From: Zeus faber
Taxonomy: Eukaryota; Chordata; Actinopteri; Zeiformes; Zeidae
Assembly: GCA_960531495.1 (NCBI GenBank)
Contig: OY482855.1
Coordinates: forward strand, 11,111,365-11,175,364
DNA: 64,000 nt
Reading direction: 5' to 3'
This document shows positions 31,401-43,400 of this stretch, in pieces. Both the position numbers and the translations under genes were made by a program. The notes under the pieces are model-generated. The model did no database searches. It was not told the DNA's origin and saw only the letters and a list, made by a program, of their open reading frames with translations. Position 1 is the first letter of the stretch; every line of letters starts with the position of its first letter.

Positions 31401-32171
31401 GCCTCACCAGAGCAGGAGGGATTTCTGAGCGTAGACGTCCTGTAAACATGTCACTCCAGTGACAACACTGAGGGAAGGAGACAAATCAAAATCAACCAGG
31501 GGACAGCAGTGTAACCCAATTCATAAATAAACGATAAAATACATATAAACAGCTACAAACCTTCGCCATGAATGGCAGGAATGGATGGCGGAAGCAAACA
31601 TTCCATGAGGAAACAGTCGTACCTTAAACTCTGTCTTGGTCTCGAGTGCCTTGGCAATAGCCTGCGCTGCTTCCACTCCAATGGTATTCCCCTCCAACCT
31701 CAGAGCCTGCAAACCTTGGAACTCCTCTATCTCCTTCACAATCTCCTCCACTGACAGGAGGAAGCAGGAGAGAGCACAACAGAGGTACAGTGAGGGAGAA
31801 TGAAATAGAGAGGAGGCAGGAGAGAGCACAACAGAGGTACAGTGGGGGAGAATGAAATAGAGAGGAAGCAGGAGAGAGCACAACAGAGGTACAGTGGGGG
31901 AGATGAAATAGAGAGGAATAAATATGATGAGGACAGGCGAATTATGATTTCTTGTCTACTGTCTTTGATGATTATGGTTTATGGTCTTTCAGCAGTGTCT
32001 TGTTTGACATGAAAAGAAACTGAGTGAAATAGTGTTTTGGGTTTTTCAAAGTGACTCACCAGACTGAGCATTGTCCAGCTTTCTTCCTTGGCCCTTGTAG
32101 CTCAGTTCTCCCTCCTGCACTCCAGCCTTGGCCAGGGAGTCGGCCAACTGCGCAACAATATCTGTCGCCAT
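25448..32171 (-). CDS. rangap1: Ran GTPase-activating protein 1 (RanGAP1)
   Basis: Fifteen coding exons on the minus strand: 32171-32060, 31750-31623, 31467-31408, 30894-30715, 29849-29715, 29303-29145, 28337-28224, 28138-28039, 27683-27599, 27499-27316, 26926-26810, 26681-26576, 26395-26307, 26036-25915 and 25529-25448. All phases agree, giving 590 residues (human 587). RanGAP1 stimulates GTP hydrolysis by Ran on the cytoplasmic side of nuclear pores. The LRR domain (to about residue 357) includes [20 protein letters not shown], the [10 protein letters not shown] segment with the catalytic Arg region, and [15 protein letters not shown]. An almost pure Asp/Glu stretch follows (residues ~358-415). 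The C-terminal domain carries LLGLIKSEDK: the IKSE sumoylation motif has its Lys at residue 523 (human K524), the last codon before a splice site. A non-coding upstream exon is likely but not located. Confidence 0.97.
29010..29062. repeat. Imperfect hairpin in RANGAP1 intron
   Basis: GGCTTGGGCAACATCCAAAA and its near reverse complement TTTTGGATATTGCCAAGCC flank a short AT-rich loop. The arms are about 22 bases with two differences. It lies 80 bases after the end of exon 6 on the minus strand. Probably a repeat remnant. Confidence 0.75.
29987..30643. mobile_element. Harbinger-like MITE
   Basis: The left end TGCTGCATTCACATGGAAC and the right end GTTCCATGTGAATGCTGCA are inverted copies of 19 bases with one mismatch. 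Each is bordered by TAA (29984-29986 and 30644-30646). A TAA/TTA three-base duplication is the habit of PIF/Harbinger elements. The 657-base interior has no transposase. It lies in RANGAP1 intron 4. Confidence 0.75.
31759..31914. repeat. 52-bp tandem repeat, three copies, at a RANGAP1 acceptor
   Basis: Three copies start at 31759, 31811 and 31863, each containing GGAGAGAGCACAACAGAGGT. On the minus strand they are pyrimidine-rich and end six bases before the RANGAP1 exon 2 acceptor AG, so the polypyrimidine tract itself belongs to the repeat. Only the last copy is followed by a usable AG. Confidence 0.9.
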
Positions 32172-34478
32172 CCGGGCACCTATGACATTCAAATATTTAA
32201 TGTGGGCTATTCTTTAAATGACACCCGATCAGCCAAAGCCTAGTATGATTTTGCCTGTATTAAATGCCAACACATGTTTATCCTTATTTATATGAGTAGT
32301 ATATAGATGGGGCTGTCAAGCTGAAGATTAATGGTCATACAAATAATTATGATTAAATTAAGGGACACTTCTAAAATTGTCTAGAATATGTATGAAGATC
32401 TATGAGTGTGGATTTTGATTTTACAAAACGACCAAGGTACGCTTAAATAATTGGAATCTGCAATTATATTAATAATTGTGACAGCTATAGTAGTAGACAT
32501 AAATACCTAAAATGAGGAGTCTGTCTAAAGGATTTAATAAATTGAAATCAATATAGCAAAAGCTTGAATAAATAAACAAAAAACAACAACACACTTGTTT
32601 TACAAAATCAAAACTGTGATAAAACCGAATTGTTACTAAAAGGCAAAACCCATATTATTACAATTTGATTAATTAAATGTTTAAGTAATGCAAAGACATA
32701 AGGTACATTTATACAAAGACAAATATATGTCGTAAAAATGTGGACATGGCAAGAAAACATATCGGCTCCAAGGTGGTTGATTGTTTTGAATAATGAAACA
32801 TTCAGAAAAAACAGCAGACTGCTTAGCAACTTAAAGCTGACATGGCTGTTTACGCAGCGAGCTGACACAGCGAACCCGACCCCTGGGGTAGCTCGGTCAA
32901 CGCTCAACACACACCCACGGTGTCCAACACGTTGAAAAAGACACCAGGAACACAGCAGAATAAGAACTGTTGAACATTCCCGATGAGCTGTATATGAACC
33001 GGCTAGCGCGCTGGCTAGCTGCGCTAACGTGACACTGGCTAACTAGCTAGCTAGCGCAGGTAACTATAGAACACATTTCCCGGTGGTCTCCGAAGGCCAG
33101 GCTCCCGACAGAGTCTCGTCTATGAATATCTATGGATCTACCCAGATATGAAAACCAAACATGTATTACTGATTTTTCTTTTTGAACTTACTGAGGGTAA
33201 ATCTCCAGGCAAACCGTCTCGAGGGTCGCACTCCCGCTCGCTCCTGCCGTTCAAACGCCAGACCTCCCACACGCCACCCGGCTTGACGGTCACGCCGCAA
33301 CGAATCACGGGATTTGGAGTTCGATTGAGAAGCGCGCGTCTCCGCGTTGTCTCTGCGGGCGTCTACATTTTAGTCCCACATTTTGTCAAGTATGACAACG
33401 AAAAGGTTTGAATAATATATTCCATTACGAGTCTACGTCCTTTATGTGTGTTCGTGTGTATTAATTATTTGCCCCGTTTTGTTTTGTTTTTATTGTTGTG
33501 TTTTTTTGCAGTTCTTTTTACCTGACTGCACAACAGACCTCATTCAAGGACAATACAGATTTATAGATCGGCTGAAGGTTTTTTGTTGTTGTTTTTTTTA
33601 TATCAAAAACTTGCGAGTTATTTGATGGATTTGTTGAGATAACATCACTATCTGTTGGACCCTGCGACGGCGTGTAGCTACACGCTGGGAGTTAGAGGAG
33701 GGGCAAAATGCTGCGTTCCGGGAAAAGGGGAAATGGGACTCGCTAGTCCTCATTTAAGACCAAATATTATGTTCCATGACCCCTGTCCGGCATGGCAAGC
33801 TTATTACTACGCCAAGCTACGAAACGAACGTTAGATAAACAATACGAAGCGAAAACTACAGAGCGGTTCGGATCAAACGTAGACGTGTTTTCAAGGAAAA
33901 ACCTATGGCACCCGGAGTTTCGGTCGCGGTTAATCGTGTGTGCCGCGATTCTTTTGTGACGTCGGGTCTGGTTTCTCGGTGAACTCGGGCCCGGCCGACC
34001 CGCCCCGAAATTCCGGCTCGGCATTCCGATTAGTGTCGCCGGTCAGCTGTACCTGGCGCGGGCGGAGGTCCGATTCCTCCGCGTTCCGACTTTGAGGGAA
34101 CGCAGCGCAAAACAGGGCTCGGCGGTCAGGGAGCGGGGAATCGAAAGTGAACGTTCTGGGGCCAAATGGAAACTCAACTCCAGCGATATGGCGGCGGCGC
34201 ACCTCTAAGCTGCTTTGCCAGCCGCCGATAAACACTAAAGAAGAGGAATTATTTCGTATACACGGCACCGACATAAGGTGCTTCCTCCTGGGAAACGGTA
34301 TGACGTTCTAAACTTCCCCGTAGTTCCGCGAACTGTCTCCCACGCGTTTGGAAACTTTGATTTCCTGTGAAACGCGCAGGTTTCCTTCAGCGGAGCTCGT
34401 GGTTTTATTTTTTTTAAGACGCGTCGTCAATTGCTTGCGTGTTGAGTCGTGCAAAACCTCTCTTCTCAGAGTGTTAAC
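32172..34478. promoter_or_regulatory. Divergent promoter region between RANGAP1 and ZC3H7B
   Basis: The 2.3 kb between the two start codons should hold both promoters and a probable non-coding RANGAP1 exon. Bases 32850-33360 and 33950-34480 are CpG-rich. A dense GCTAGC/GCTAAC cluster lies at 33001-33060. No TATA box is convincing. Open frames here lack family features. Confidence 0.55.
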
Positions 34479-37400
34479 ATGGACTCTACGAGACAGAAGC
34501 GCAGGGAGGAGATCCAGAAGGGTCTGGCGTTCATCGAGTGAGGACAAACACTTCCACGTTTTTGTGACATTAAGAATAAAACAATAGGTCTGATCTACGC
34601 TTCGTGGCATTTCTCCATAACTAATGCTGACTCCTCATCTGTTCCAGGTCACCCGTTCCTTATTTAGACTCTGGGAACTACAAGGTATCACTGTCATGTT
34701 GCTTTCTTGTTTTGTTTTACTGCTAGTCAGAAATATAGGATAATTTCCTCTCATTGGTAATTCATTGAACTCCTGGAATCACTATGCTCCCGTCATGCCC
34801 TCTACATGGCACACTGGCACTATTAATACAAGAACAAGGCTAGAGATAGATGGATAGATAGATGGATAGATATACTTTATTTATCCCCAAAGGGAAATTG
34901 CGATTGTATGTAAACAGTAGGGAAAATAATAACAAAGCAATACAATAAAAAAAAGAAAATGCCAATACAGTATATGGAAAAATTGGAAAATACACAGTAA
35001 ACCTAACAGTTAACTGTACATGATCAAATATGACAATAGACAGTAAAGAATATATATACACTAAACTGAGTGATAAACAGCAGTTATAACAGAAAGAATT
35101 ACACAAGAACAATATAAATGAAACTTTATCAAAAATCAAAGGTCGTGTCCAAAAATGAAATAATGGTCCTATATACAATAGCTTATTAAAGCACAACTAT
35201 GGAACTCTTGGTGTTTGGGGTTCGGCACCCCTACAGTTTCTGGGGCTAATTGCACTTTAAAACCGCTGTCGTAAAACTCGGTCTGGTGTCCAGAAATATT
35301 TTTTTTTACCAAAGATCAGTCACATTTCATGAACAGTCTATGTTGCGAAGTGCAGATATAATGTACACCTAGGTTACAGCGGCTCTTTGCACGGATCTCG
35401 CTGCTTGAGCGAGCACTCAGTCCATGGCTGCTCAAGAGCCTCCCTGGGTCACGGGGAGAAAGGTCACAGGGATCGAACCAAACATCCAGGAAGTGACATA
35501 GTGCCGTAAAGAGTAACGCACTTTTCCAGCGGTTTCGTACCCAAACACAGAAGTTACGTAGTGCACCAACAGGCGTTTGGGGTGTGGGTGGGAATGAAAA
35601 AGGTGCGGTTCTCCATATTACCAGTCAGTGTACCATCAAAATTATTCTGAAGCTCTGAAGCCACAGGGTTTGTTTCACCCTCTGACTCACGCGTGCGAGC
35701 CGATCTGCCAGGCTGAGCACATCTGGTACCTACACCGGTAACAGGGGGCCGATCCCCGCGCCCTCCCTCCCCGTCGCTCCTGGAGCCGTGGACTGAGTAC
35801 TCGCTGAAGCAGCGAGGTCCGTGCAAGGGCCGCTGTAACCTTGGTGCACATTATATCTGCGTTTGTAACATAGACTGTTGTTTAAATGTGACCGATAAGG
35901 GTAAAATTTGTCCGGTAAAATGAATTATATTCGGACGCCGGACCGAGTTTTGTGGTGTGAAAGTGCAGTTGTACTGAGGAACTGTGGAGACGCCAAATAC
36001 CCAAAGTTACATAGTGCTGCTAAACAGTGAACAGAATGTTGGCAATAAGCCTATGAACCCCAAAACTTAGACGAAAATATGTACAGCATGTTTTTTTGGA
36101 GACATGTTTTTCGCAGGCTAAGCGTATCACTGTCACCCAATGGGGAATCGGCTCATTCCGTTGCTTTTCAGTTTGGCACAGGCTGAATGTGCACAACTGA
36201 AGAGATGGGGTTAAATCAAATTCCAGGCCTAACCGCAGCACAACCAAATTTTTTGTGTATTCTGATGCCTTTTTGAGTTGTTATTCTTAAATTACCCATA
36301 GAATAGGGGTTACGCCTGTAAGAATTGGGACATGATGGTGCCCCAATAGAGTGGGATGGTAGGGAGAGTGAAGGTCTAAAAGAGCTGTCTGTCTAATCAC
36401 TTATTAAACAGAAATGAATAACTTGGGGGTGTAAATAGTTTTTCATGAAATGTCTTTGCATGAATAAAGTCAAGGTGTGTGATGTTATTTGGGACCTTAT
36501 TCATCACCACATCCTCTGCCTGCCCCCCTCAGGACCTTCTGACTCAGTTGGTTTGTGATCTGCTGGAAGAGGGAAAGGCTTCGTTCAAAGAGAACGACTG
36601 CGACGAAGCGTTTAAACAGTTCCAGGAGGGGTTAGACGTCGCAGATTATGCCACCACGGAGGAAATTTGCATCCCTGAAGCTTTTGTGGAGAGCTTGTAC
36701 GTCAACCGAGCCATCACCTACCACAGCCAGGTGAGACGCTGATGACACCGCTTTAATTAGAAAATAAATTTTCCCGTGAACGCAGCATCACTTCCAACAC
36801 AAATTACACTTTTCCTAATTTCCATGAACGTAGCATCACTTCCTGCTTGGAGGGCTCCAGAGAGCCGTGTCCGCGTCTTCTAGAGAACAAGTCCACTAGT
36901 TAATTGATCGTGGATGGTGTCGTTCTCTCGGATGGATAATAAAAATAAAATAAAAATAAAAATAATAAAAAATAAATAAATAAATAAAATAAATGCTTAA
37001 ATGTGTTGCCAAATATTCTTTGGCGGCCGTTAATATACCTGGGCGGAGAATATCAGCTGAAAATGATGTACAGCCGGTAAATCGGTGCATCCCTAGTATT
37101 TTGTCTACACAATATAAATAAAAGCACCCATCTTCAGCTACTATTTTATTTGTCAGTAGAAACTTACTAAAACATAAAAATAAATACTTCAATGACTTAA
37201 TTAGAGGCCTCCTACAACAGATTTTTGCCCACATTTTCATCTATTTTTGGGCTTTACAGGGTTAAACCGGCCTCAACTTGCCATATAGGCTTTTTATGGA
37301 CAGGCCGAGTCTACTCTATAGGTCAGTTAATATGGCACAGTGACCCATTCATTTGGTTCGATGCTACTGATGCTGAGCATCTCCCTCTCGGTTATGTTCC

Positions 37401-40400
37401 TCAGGGGAAGTATGAGCTTGCCGTGCAGGATTGTGATGGCGCGCTAGGTGTGTGTAAGGAAAGTCATAAAGCGCTGTACACCAAGGCCCTCTGTCTGAAG
37501 GAGCTGGGACGGCACCTGGAGGCCTACAACTGCACCACGGACTGCCTGCTCATCACACGGATGGTAAAAGGAGGGAACACGGTGTTGGTCATGGGAGGGT
37601 TCCACACCTGGTTTATGGCCCTAGGATAACGGGCGGCACTGATGAAATTAAGACGTCCATTATGCAACAGAATTTCAATTTGGCTTTGTGGTTGTTTCAT
37701 ACTTCAAAACTGATTCTAAATATATCAAAGGTAACATGACGGTTCTCTGGACAGGACAAACAAGTGAACGATCTGGCCCAGGAGCTGGCCGTCCATCTTG
37801 GCCTAAAAAAACGAAAAGCCTACGTCCGTAACAAGGTAGGTGACATAATAATTGTCTCTTGTATTGAATAGGATAATTAACTATAGAGACTTGTTTGCTG
37901 TGTCGATTACGCACATTTTGGTATTTTTTAGTATTTATAGAGCTTATTGTGCGTAATCACCGGGTGTCATGACATTTCACTGCATATATGTATGAACGTA
38001 TGTATATGTATGTGACAAATAATCTCTTGAACTTGAACTTGAACTTGAACTTGAAAGCAAATGGATTGTTGGGGGTGTGGGTGGGGGGGGGGGGGTTGCT
38101 TATGCCACTGATTCCAGTGGCACAAGCACAAGAAACTGGAAGACACTTCAATGCACAAAGCAATAAAAAGTACATATTAGTAATAATGATATAGTATCGT
38201 AATACTAATACAAATAAAATTAAGAAAAATAAAAACATTATAAACCACTCAAGAAAAAAGTCCCCAAGTGGGTGGGGGGGTGGGGCGGACAGAGAACTAA
38301 CAGTTTAGTCGAGCCGAGGTCACACTTGACGTAGACATAACAACGGCTCGACTCATTGCTGCCGTATTTGCGATAGAGGAATAGTGACTAGCGAGGGCTG
38401 AGTGACTCCTTCTTATTTCCTAGGAAGAGACGAGCCGCACGAGCAAAGTAAATGGACGAAATTCCCCCAAAGAGGCAAGTGCGACATTTCTTTTTTCAGT
38501 GTTGTATCACGAATTGGATTGAATTAGGGTTACTTCATCAAAAATCTGTTTTTATAGCATGCAAACATTTTGTGTGTTAACAATGTGTCTATTTCCTCTC
38601 CTAATCACCAGGCGACAGATGATCTTTTGGGCAACAGTCTGAAACCAGGTTTGAGTTTTTTTAGGATCTATATTATTGTTATTATACACTTCATCAACTG
38701 TGCAGGCTGCACACGATGTTTATAGCATCCATCATTGCTTTTCTGATTGACTTTTTTGTGAGTTCTTATTTTACTGCTCAATCCTTGTCTAAGCCCCAGC
38801 ATCTACAAGAGGCCTTACAGTGGACAGTGAAGCGATGATTGCTATAATAATAATAATAAAAATAATTTCTGGTTTGCATTAGGGATGCCAGGGTGAGGAA
38901 TTTGTCCGGTGTTACCGGTAACACCGGTAACCGCACCAACCCTAGTTTGCATGTTTGATCAATATCATCGCTGGCACAAGCAAAAATAAAAAGTCCAAGA
39001 TAGGGTTGGGCATCGTACCTATAAAACACCTCAACATCAATACAGGCTCCTAAACAATCCTTTGTTCATACCAATTTTCGTTTATATCAGAAATACTGCA
39101 TTCAAAGGGATTTAGCGTTTTTAAATAGAACTGTTCTATCCAGTGGACATGGAGTCACACTTTCCTTTGTTTTGTTTTGGCAATTGAAAGAATTTATTAC
39201 TAGAACTTTGAACAAAACATGTAATTTGGTGTTTGTTTTCCTTACACACAGTAGTGTAAGGAGAAGTACTCTGAGCTTTAACTTAAGTTAAAGTACAAAT
39301 ACGCGACTGAAACTGAAAAAGTAAAAGTGAAAGTACGATGTTGGTGTTTATACTTAAGTAAAAGTAGATAATTATTTGCTCTTAAATGTGCTTAAAGTAT
39401 TAAAAGTAAAAGTACTCATCTATAATACAGCATAAGGCACCACTGTACCTTTGTTTCTGCAGATGAATGTTCAGCATATCCTAATAGAATATACTGTATA
39501 TAATATATATAAATATAAATCCTGATGAATGTACATGGATATAAATCCATATTTTCAAAATTAAATTTATATAAATAAACATAAAACACGATAAAAAAAG
39601 TAAAACGTACAGCTGTTTGCTTTAAAATGGAATGGAATAACAGTTAAGTCTTTGAAACTGGATATATTTAAGTAACTACAGATAGTTGAAAAATGTACTT
39701 AAGTGCTTGTACTTTGTTACTTTCTCTTTATTATTATTATTATGTTTTTTGGAATTTACATAAAATGTACATTGTTACTTTCCACCCCTGCTGCCACCTT
39801 TTCTGTTTTTCCAAAGGTTCTCCCAGCATGACTCGGTCTCCCTTATCTAATCATCTCGGCACCATGCCCCTGGTGCCTGCTCCATACATGCGCCCCTTCG
39901 TGTTGGTATCTCCTGAATTGTCAGATCTGGATGCACTGGAGGACTCCGAGTTGGTGGGAGCCGACTTGGATGGGCTGCTGGACTCCTTTTCTCATAACCC
40001 AGAGCCTACTGAGGTAAAGGGGTGTGGTTCGTTGTGTTTGATGTTTTCCTTCTTTCCTCTGCCTTTTTCAGCTTTTACACTCAGTTCTCTTTAGTTTCTG
40101 CCTTTGCCATGTCGACACACCTATTTTTTCAAGACAACTTTTACCATCCTCCTTATACAGTAGGATTTCACTCATTTGATCATTTCACAATGCTATATTT
40201 ATGATTTACTTTTTAACATTTCATTCCATTCTTTTTCATTCAGACCCACATCCATGCAGCATTACCCACTCTCACTAAATACAACCCTAATCAGAAACTC
40301 ATTTATGTACCCACCGTCCCCACTGTTCTACCTGCCCCCACGCCTCAGCTCCCCCCTGCCTTCTTCAACTCTGTCGGCGTCAGCCACCTCAACTCTTTGG

Positions 40401-43400
40401 ACACTTTTCCAACCCCGGGCGGCGAGGCGTTCACACTGGACACCCTGGACGCCCTTTCTGCCTCAAACGGCCTGGACGCTTTAGATAGCTTTGCACTGGG
40501 CCCGGGGATTGTTATCAACGCCAGCGGCAGTGGCGCTCCAAACACCAGGCTAATCATCGGATCGAACGCAGCAGCCCTGGATATCCTTAACGACGGACTG
40601 GATTCACTGGACGACCTGCTTGATTCACAGCCCAGCCTCAGCGCGGGACAGAAATCGCACAAACTCCAAACTAACAGAGACGTAGCGAATAAGTGCCTCG
40701 ATGATTCCCTTGATGATTACTTGGAAAAAATGGAGGCCATCGCTGATCGATCTCGTCAGGATGGAGATATCACAAATTCCGGGATGAATGCTCTAGACTC
40801 CCTCGATTCCTTGGATACCTTCTCCACGCCGGAAATGATCACGACAGTATTGTCGATAACTGGCAGAGGCCTGGACTCGCTTCCCGATATCAGCCAACCT
40901 GGAGGTATATTCGTTTCCCAGAACTAAGTGTTTAGATTAGATTAGATTCAACTCGTTGTCATTGCACAGAGTACAAGTACTGAGGCAATAAAATGCATTT
41001 CTCTGCATTTCACCCATCCTATTACCTGACGTATCTAGGAGCAATGGGCTGCCGTATAGCGGCGCCTGGGGAGCAGGTAAGGGGTTAAGTGTCTTGCTCA
41101 AGGACACATCAGCACGCTACCAGGAGGAGCCGGGAATTGAACTGGCGATCTTCCGATTACTAGACGGCTCTACGTCCTGAGCCACTGCCCCCAAAAGCTT
41201 AAAAAATAAAATAAAATTATATAAAGTTTAAAAGATTCATTTGCTATTTTTCAAATCAGGCCTCGTTAAAACGTTGGTTCAACAATGTTGTGCCATGAAT
41301 AGTTATAAATTAACTTCTGATAACACAACCTTGCCTTGAATATTGACACACTTACCACTCTACTGGAGCTTCTCGCTGTGCATAAATGCAGTGGGGCAAG
41401 CGTTTGAACCGTAAAAAAACATTAAATCTCCTTTTTGAAAACAGGAAAACTTGCATAATAGTCATTCCTCTCAGAGTCTGTTTGAACATCTTTTCAATAA
41501 CAGTAACATCACATTTTATTTAGAACTACTTCTTGCAGTCGCCGCATTATATCCAATACAATGAAGGCTATACATTGCCTTCATTCTTATCAAAATGAAG
41601 AGGTGCAACTTCCCGTTTCTAGTCTCTGACATTGACGTGGATTTAGCCAAAAGAGCTGATTTGCAGAAGTGCAAAAGATTAAATAAAGCCCTGAAAAAAC
41701 ATTTATTTTTGGATGTAACACATAAGGACTGTATTGGACTTTAACGTTTTTTAATGTTTACTGTATACTGTCATCAATGAAAGTGTGACCTCCAGTTGCT
41801 ACCAAACAGTATTCAAAAATGTCCTTAGGATATTTGAATATTGAAACCAACTCAAACTGCCATCCATAGAATACATCACAGTGATTTGTGACATTTTAAG
41901 AGATCAAACAAGTTTAAAAGATGCAATCAATTCATTGAATGTTGTTCATCAAGATAGGTTTTATTTTTTCTGATTTCATCTTCTTTCAGGCATCAAACCT
42001 ATTAACAGTGCGACCAGCCTGGCAAAGAGTTCCACCAAGAATAACCGCAAAGTAAGATTCATGGTTAGGCTCTGCAATTTGAACCAGTTTTGATTTGTTT
42101 TATCAACTTGAACTAATAAACCTGATCACTTGTTTTTCCACTGAAGAAGAAGCAGAATGGCCCGGGAGCCGGTGTGCTGGCCTCTAGCCATGACTTCATG
42201 CCGGCCTGCTCTGCCTGTTTTCCCCGGCGGGGTACGTTGATACTGATACACACTGTTGGCTGCATCCGCCACACTGTGAATTTGACTTCTAAGGTGATTA
42301 TTATTTGACTCACATAACTCGCCGCATATTGTGATACCTCAAAGGAGAAGCTTGTATTTTCAACCAGTAGTAGGTAGCTACAGATCCACGAGTGGGTGAG
42401 GAACCTGCCGCTGATTCTGAACATTGTGTAACCTCTTCATTCTGAAGGCACAGACCTAGCTCAAATACCAAGATTCCGTTCTTTATGAATTGAAGATTTA
42501 TTGAAACTGCTGTATTGGCCGTGTGACCTTGTTATACCATAGAATATTGTGAACTCTTGCATTTATGATGCCTAAAACACTTGAATGACAGTAACCTAAA
42601 CCATAGGTCTGACTTTTCTATTATGGAAGGATCAAATAGTTAACAAACTGGCTTGTTCAGCAGAAAATAAATAAGTGTTGTGTGTGAAAAATAAGGGTTA
42701 AGGGTTTCCGGCTAATAAATCAGCAGTAGCCCATTCCAACATACTATTAAAATACAGTATGTGCATCTCACATTTGAATTACGCACACATTAACATTTCT
42801 AATGAATCTATTGATTTTATTATTTATCACAACAAAACATCCGCTTTTGTTTCGCCAGCTGATCCACACAGTCATAAAAAAATGCAACTATAATAATAAT
42901 AATAATAACCCTTATTTGAATAGCGCCTTTTGTGCCACTCAAAGTGTTATAATTAAAACAAGACAATAAAAGCAAAGCAAACAAGCAAAATGCATTTAAT
43001 AATGAAATATATGAAAACAAATTAAAAACAGAGTAAGAAAAGCTAATAAAAGAAAATATACAACATTGCATTAAAAGAAAAAGTCAGCACATGCAGGTTT
43101 TTGCTCGTATTAGTCCTTTTTAAGGGTGCTCCGAGTATGATTTTTGGGGCCGATCGCTGGGAGCAGTATCGGCCGATAACGACCATGGGGTCTATTTGAA
43201 GCCTTCTATTTATCGTGTAGCATTATTTATTTAGTTCACTATTCTTAAAAACATTGTATACTAAGTATTAAAATTAAGAGATGAGAAAGTCATGAATTGA
43301 AAACTGTTTATTTATTGTCACTAGGCAACGTGTGCAACATATTCCACTCTCCACTCAATTGATTATTAAATAATATATACTATATATACCGTTTGTCAGG

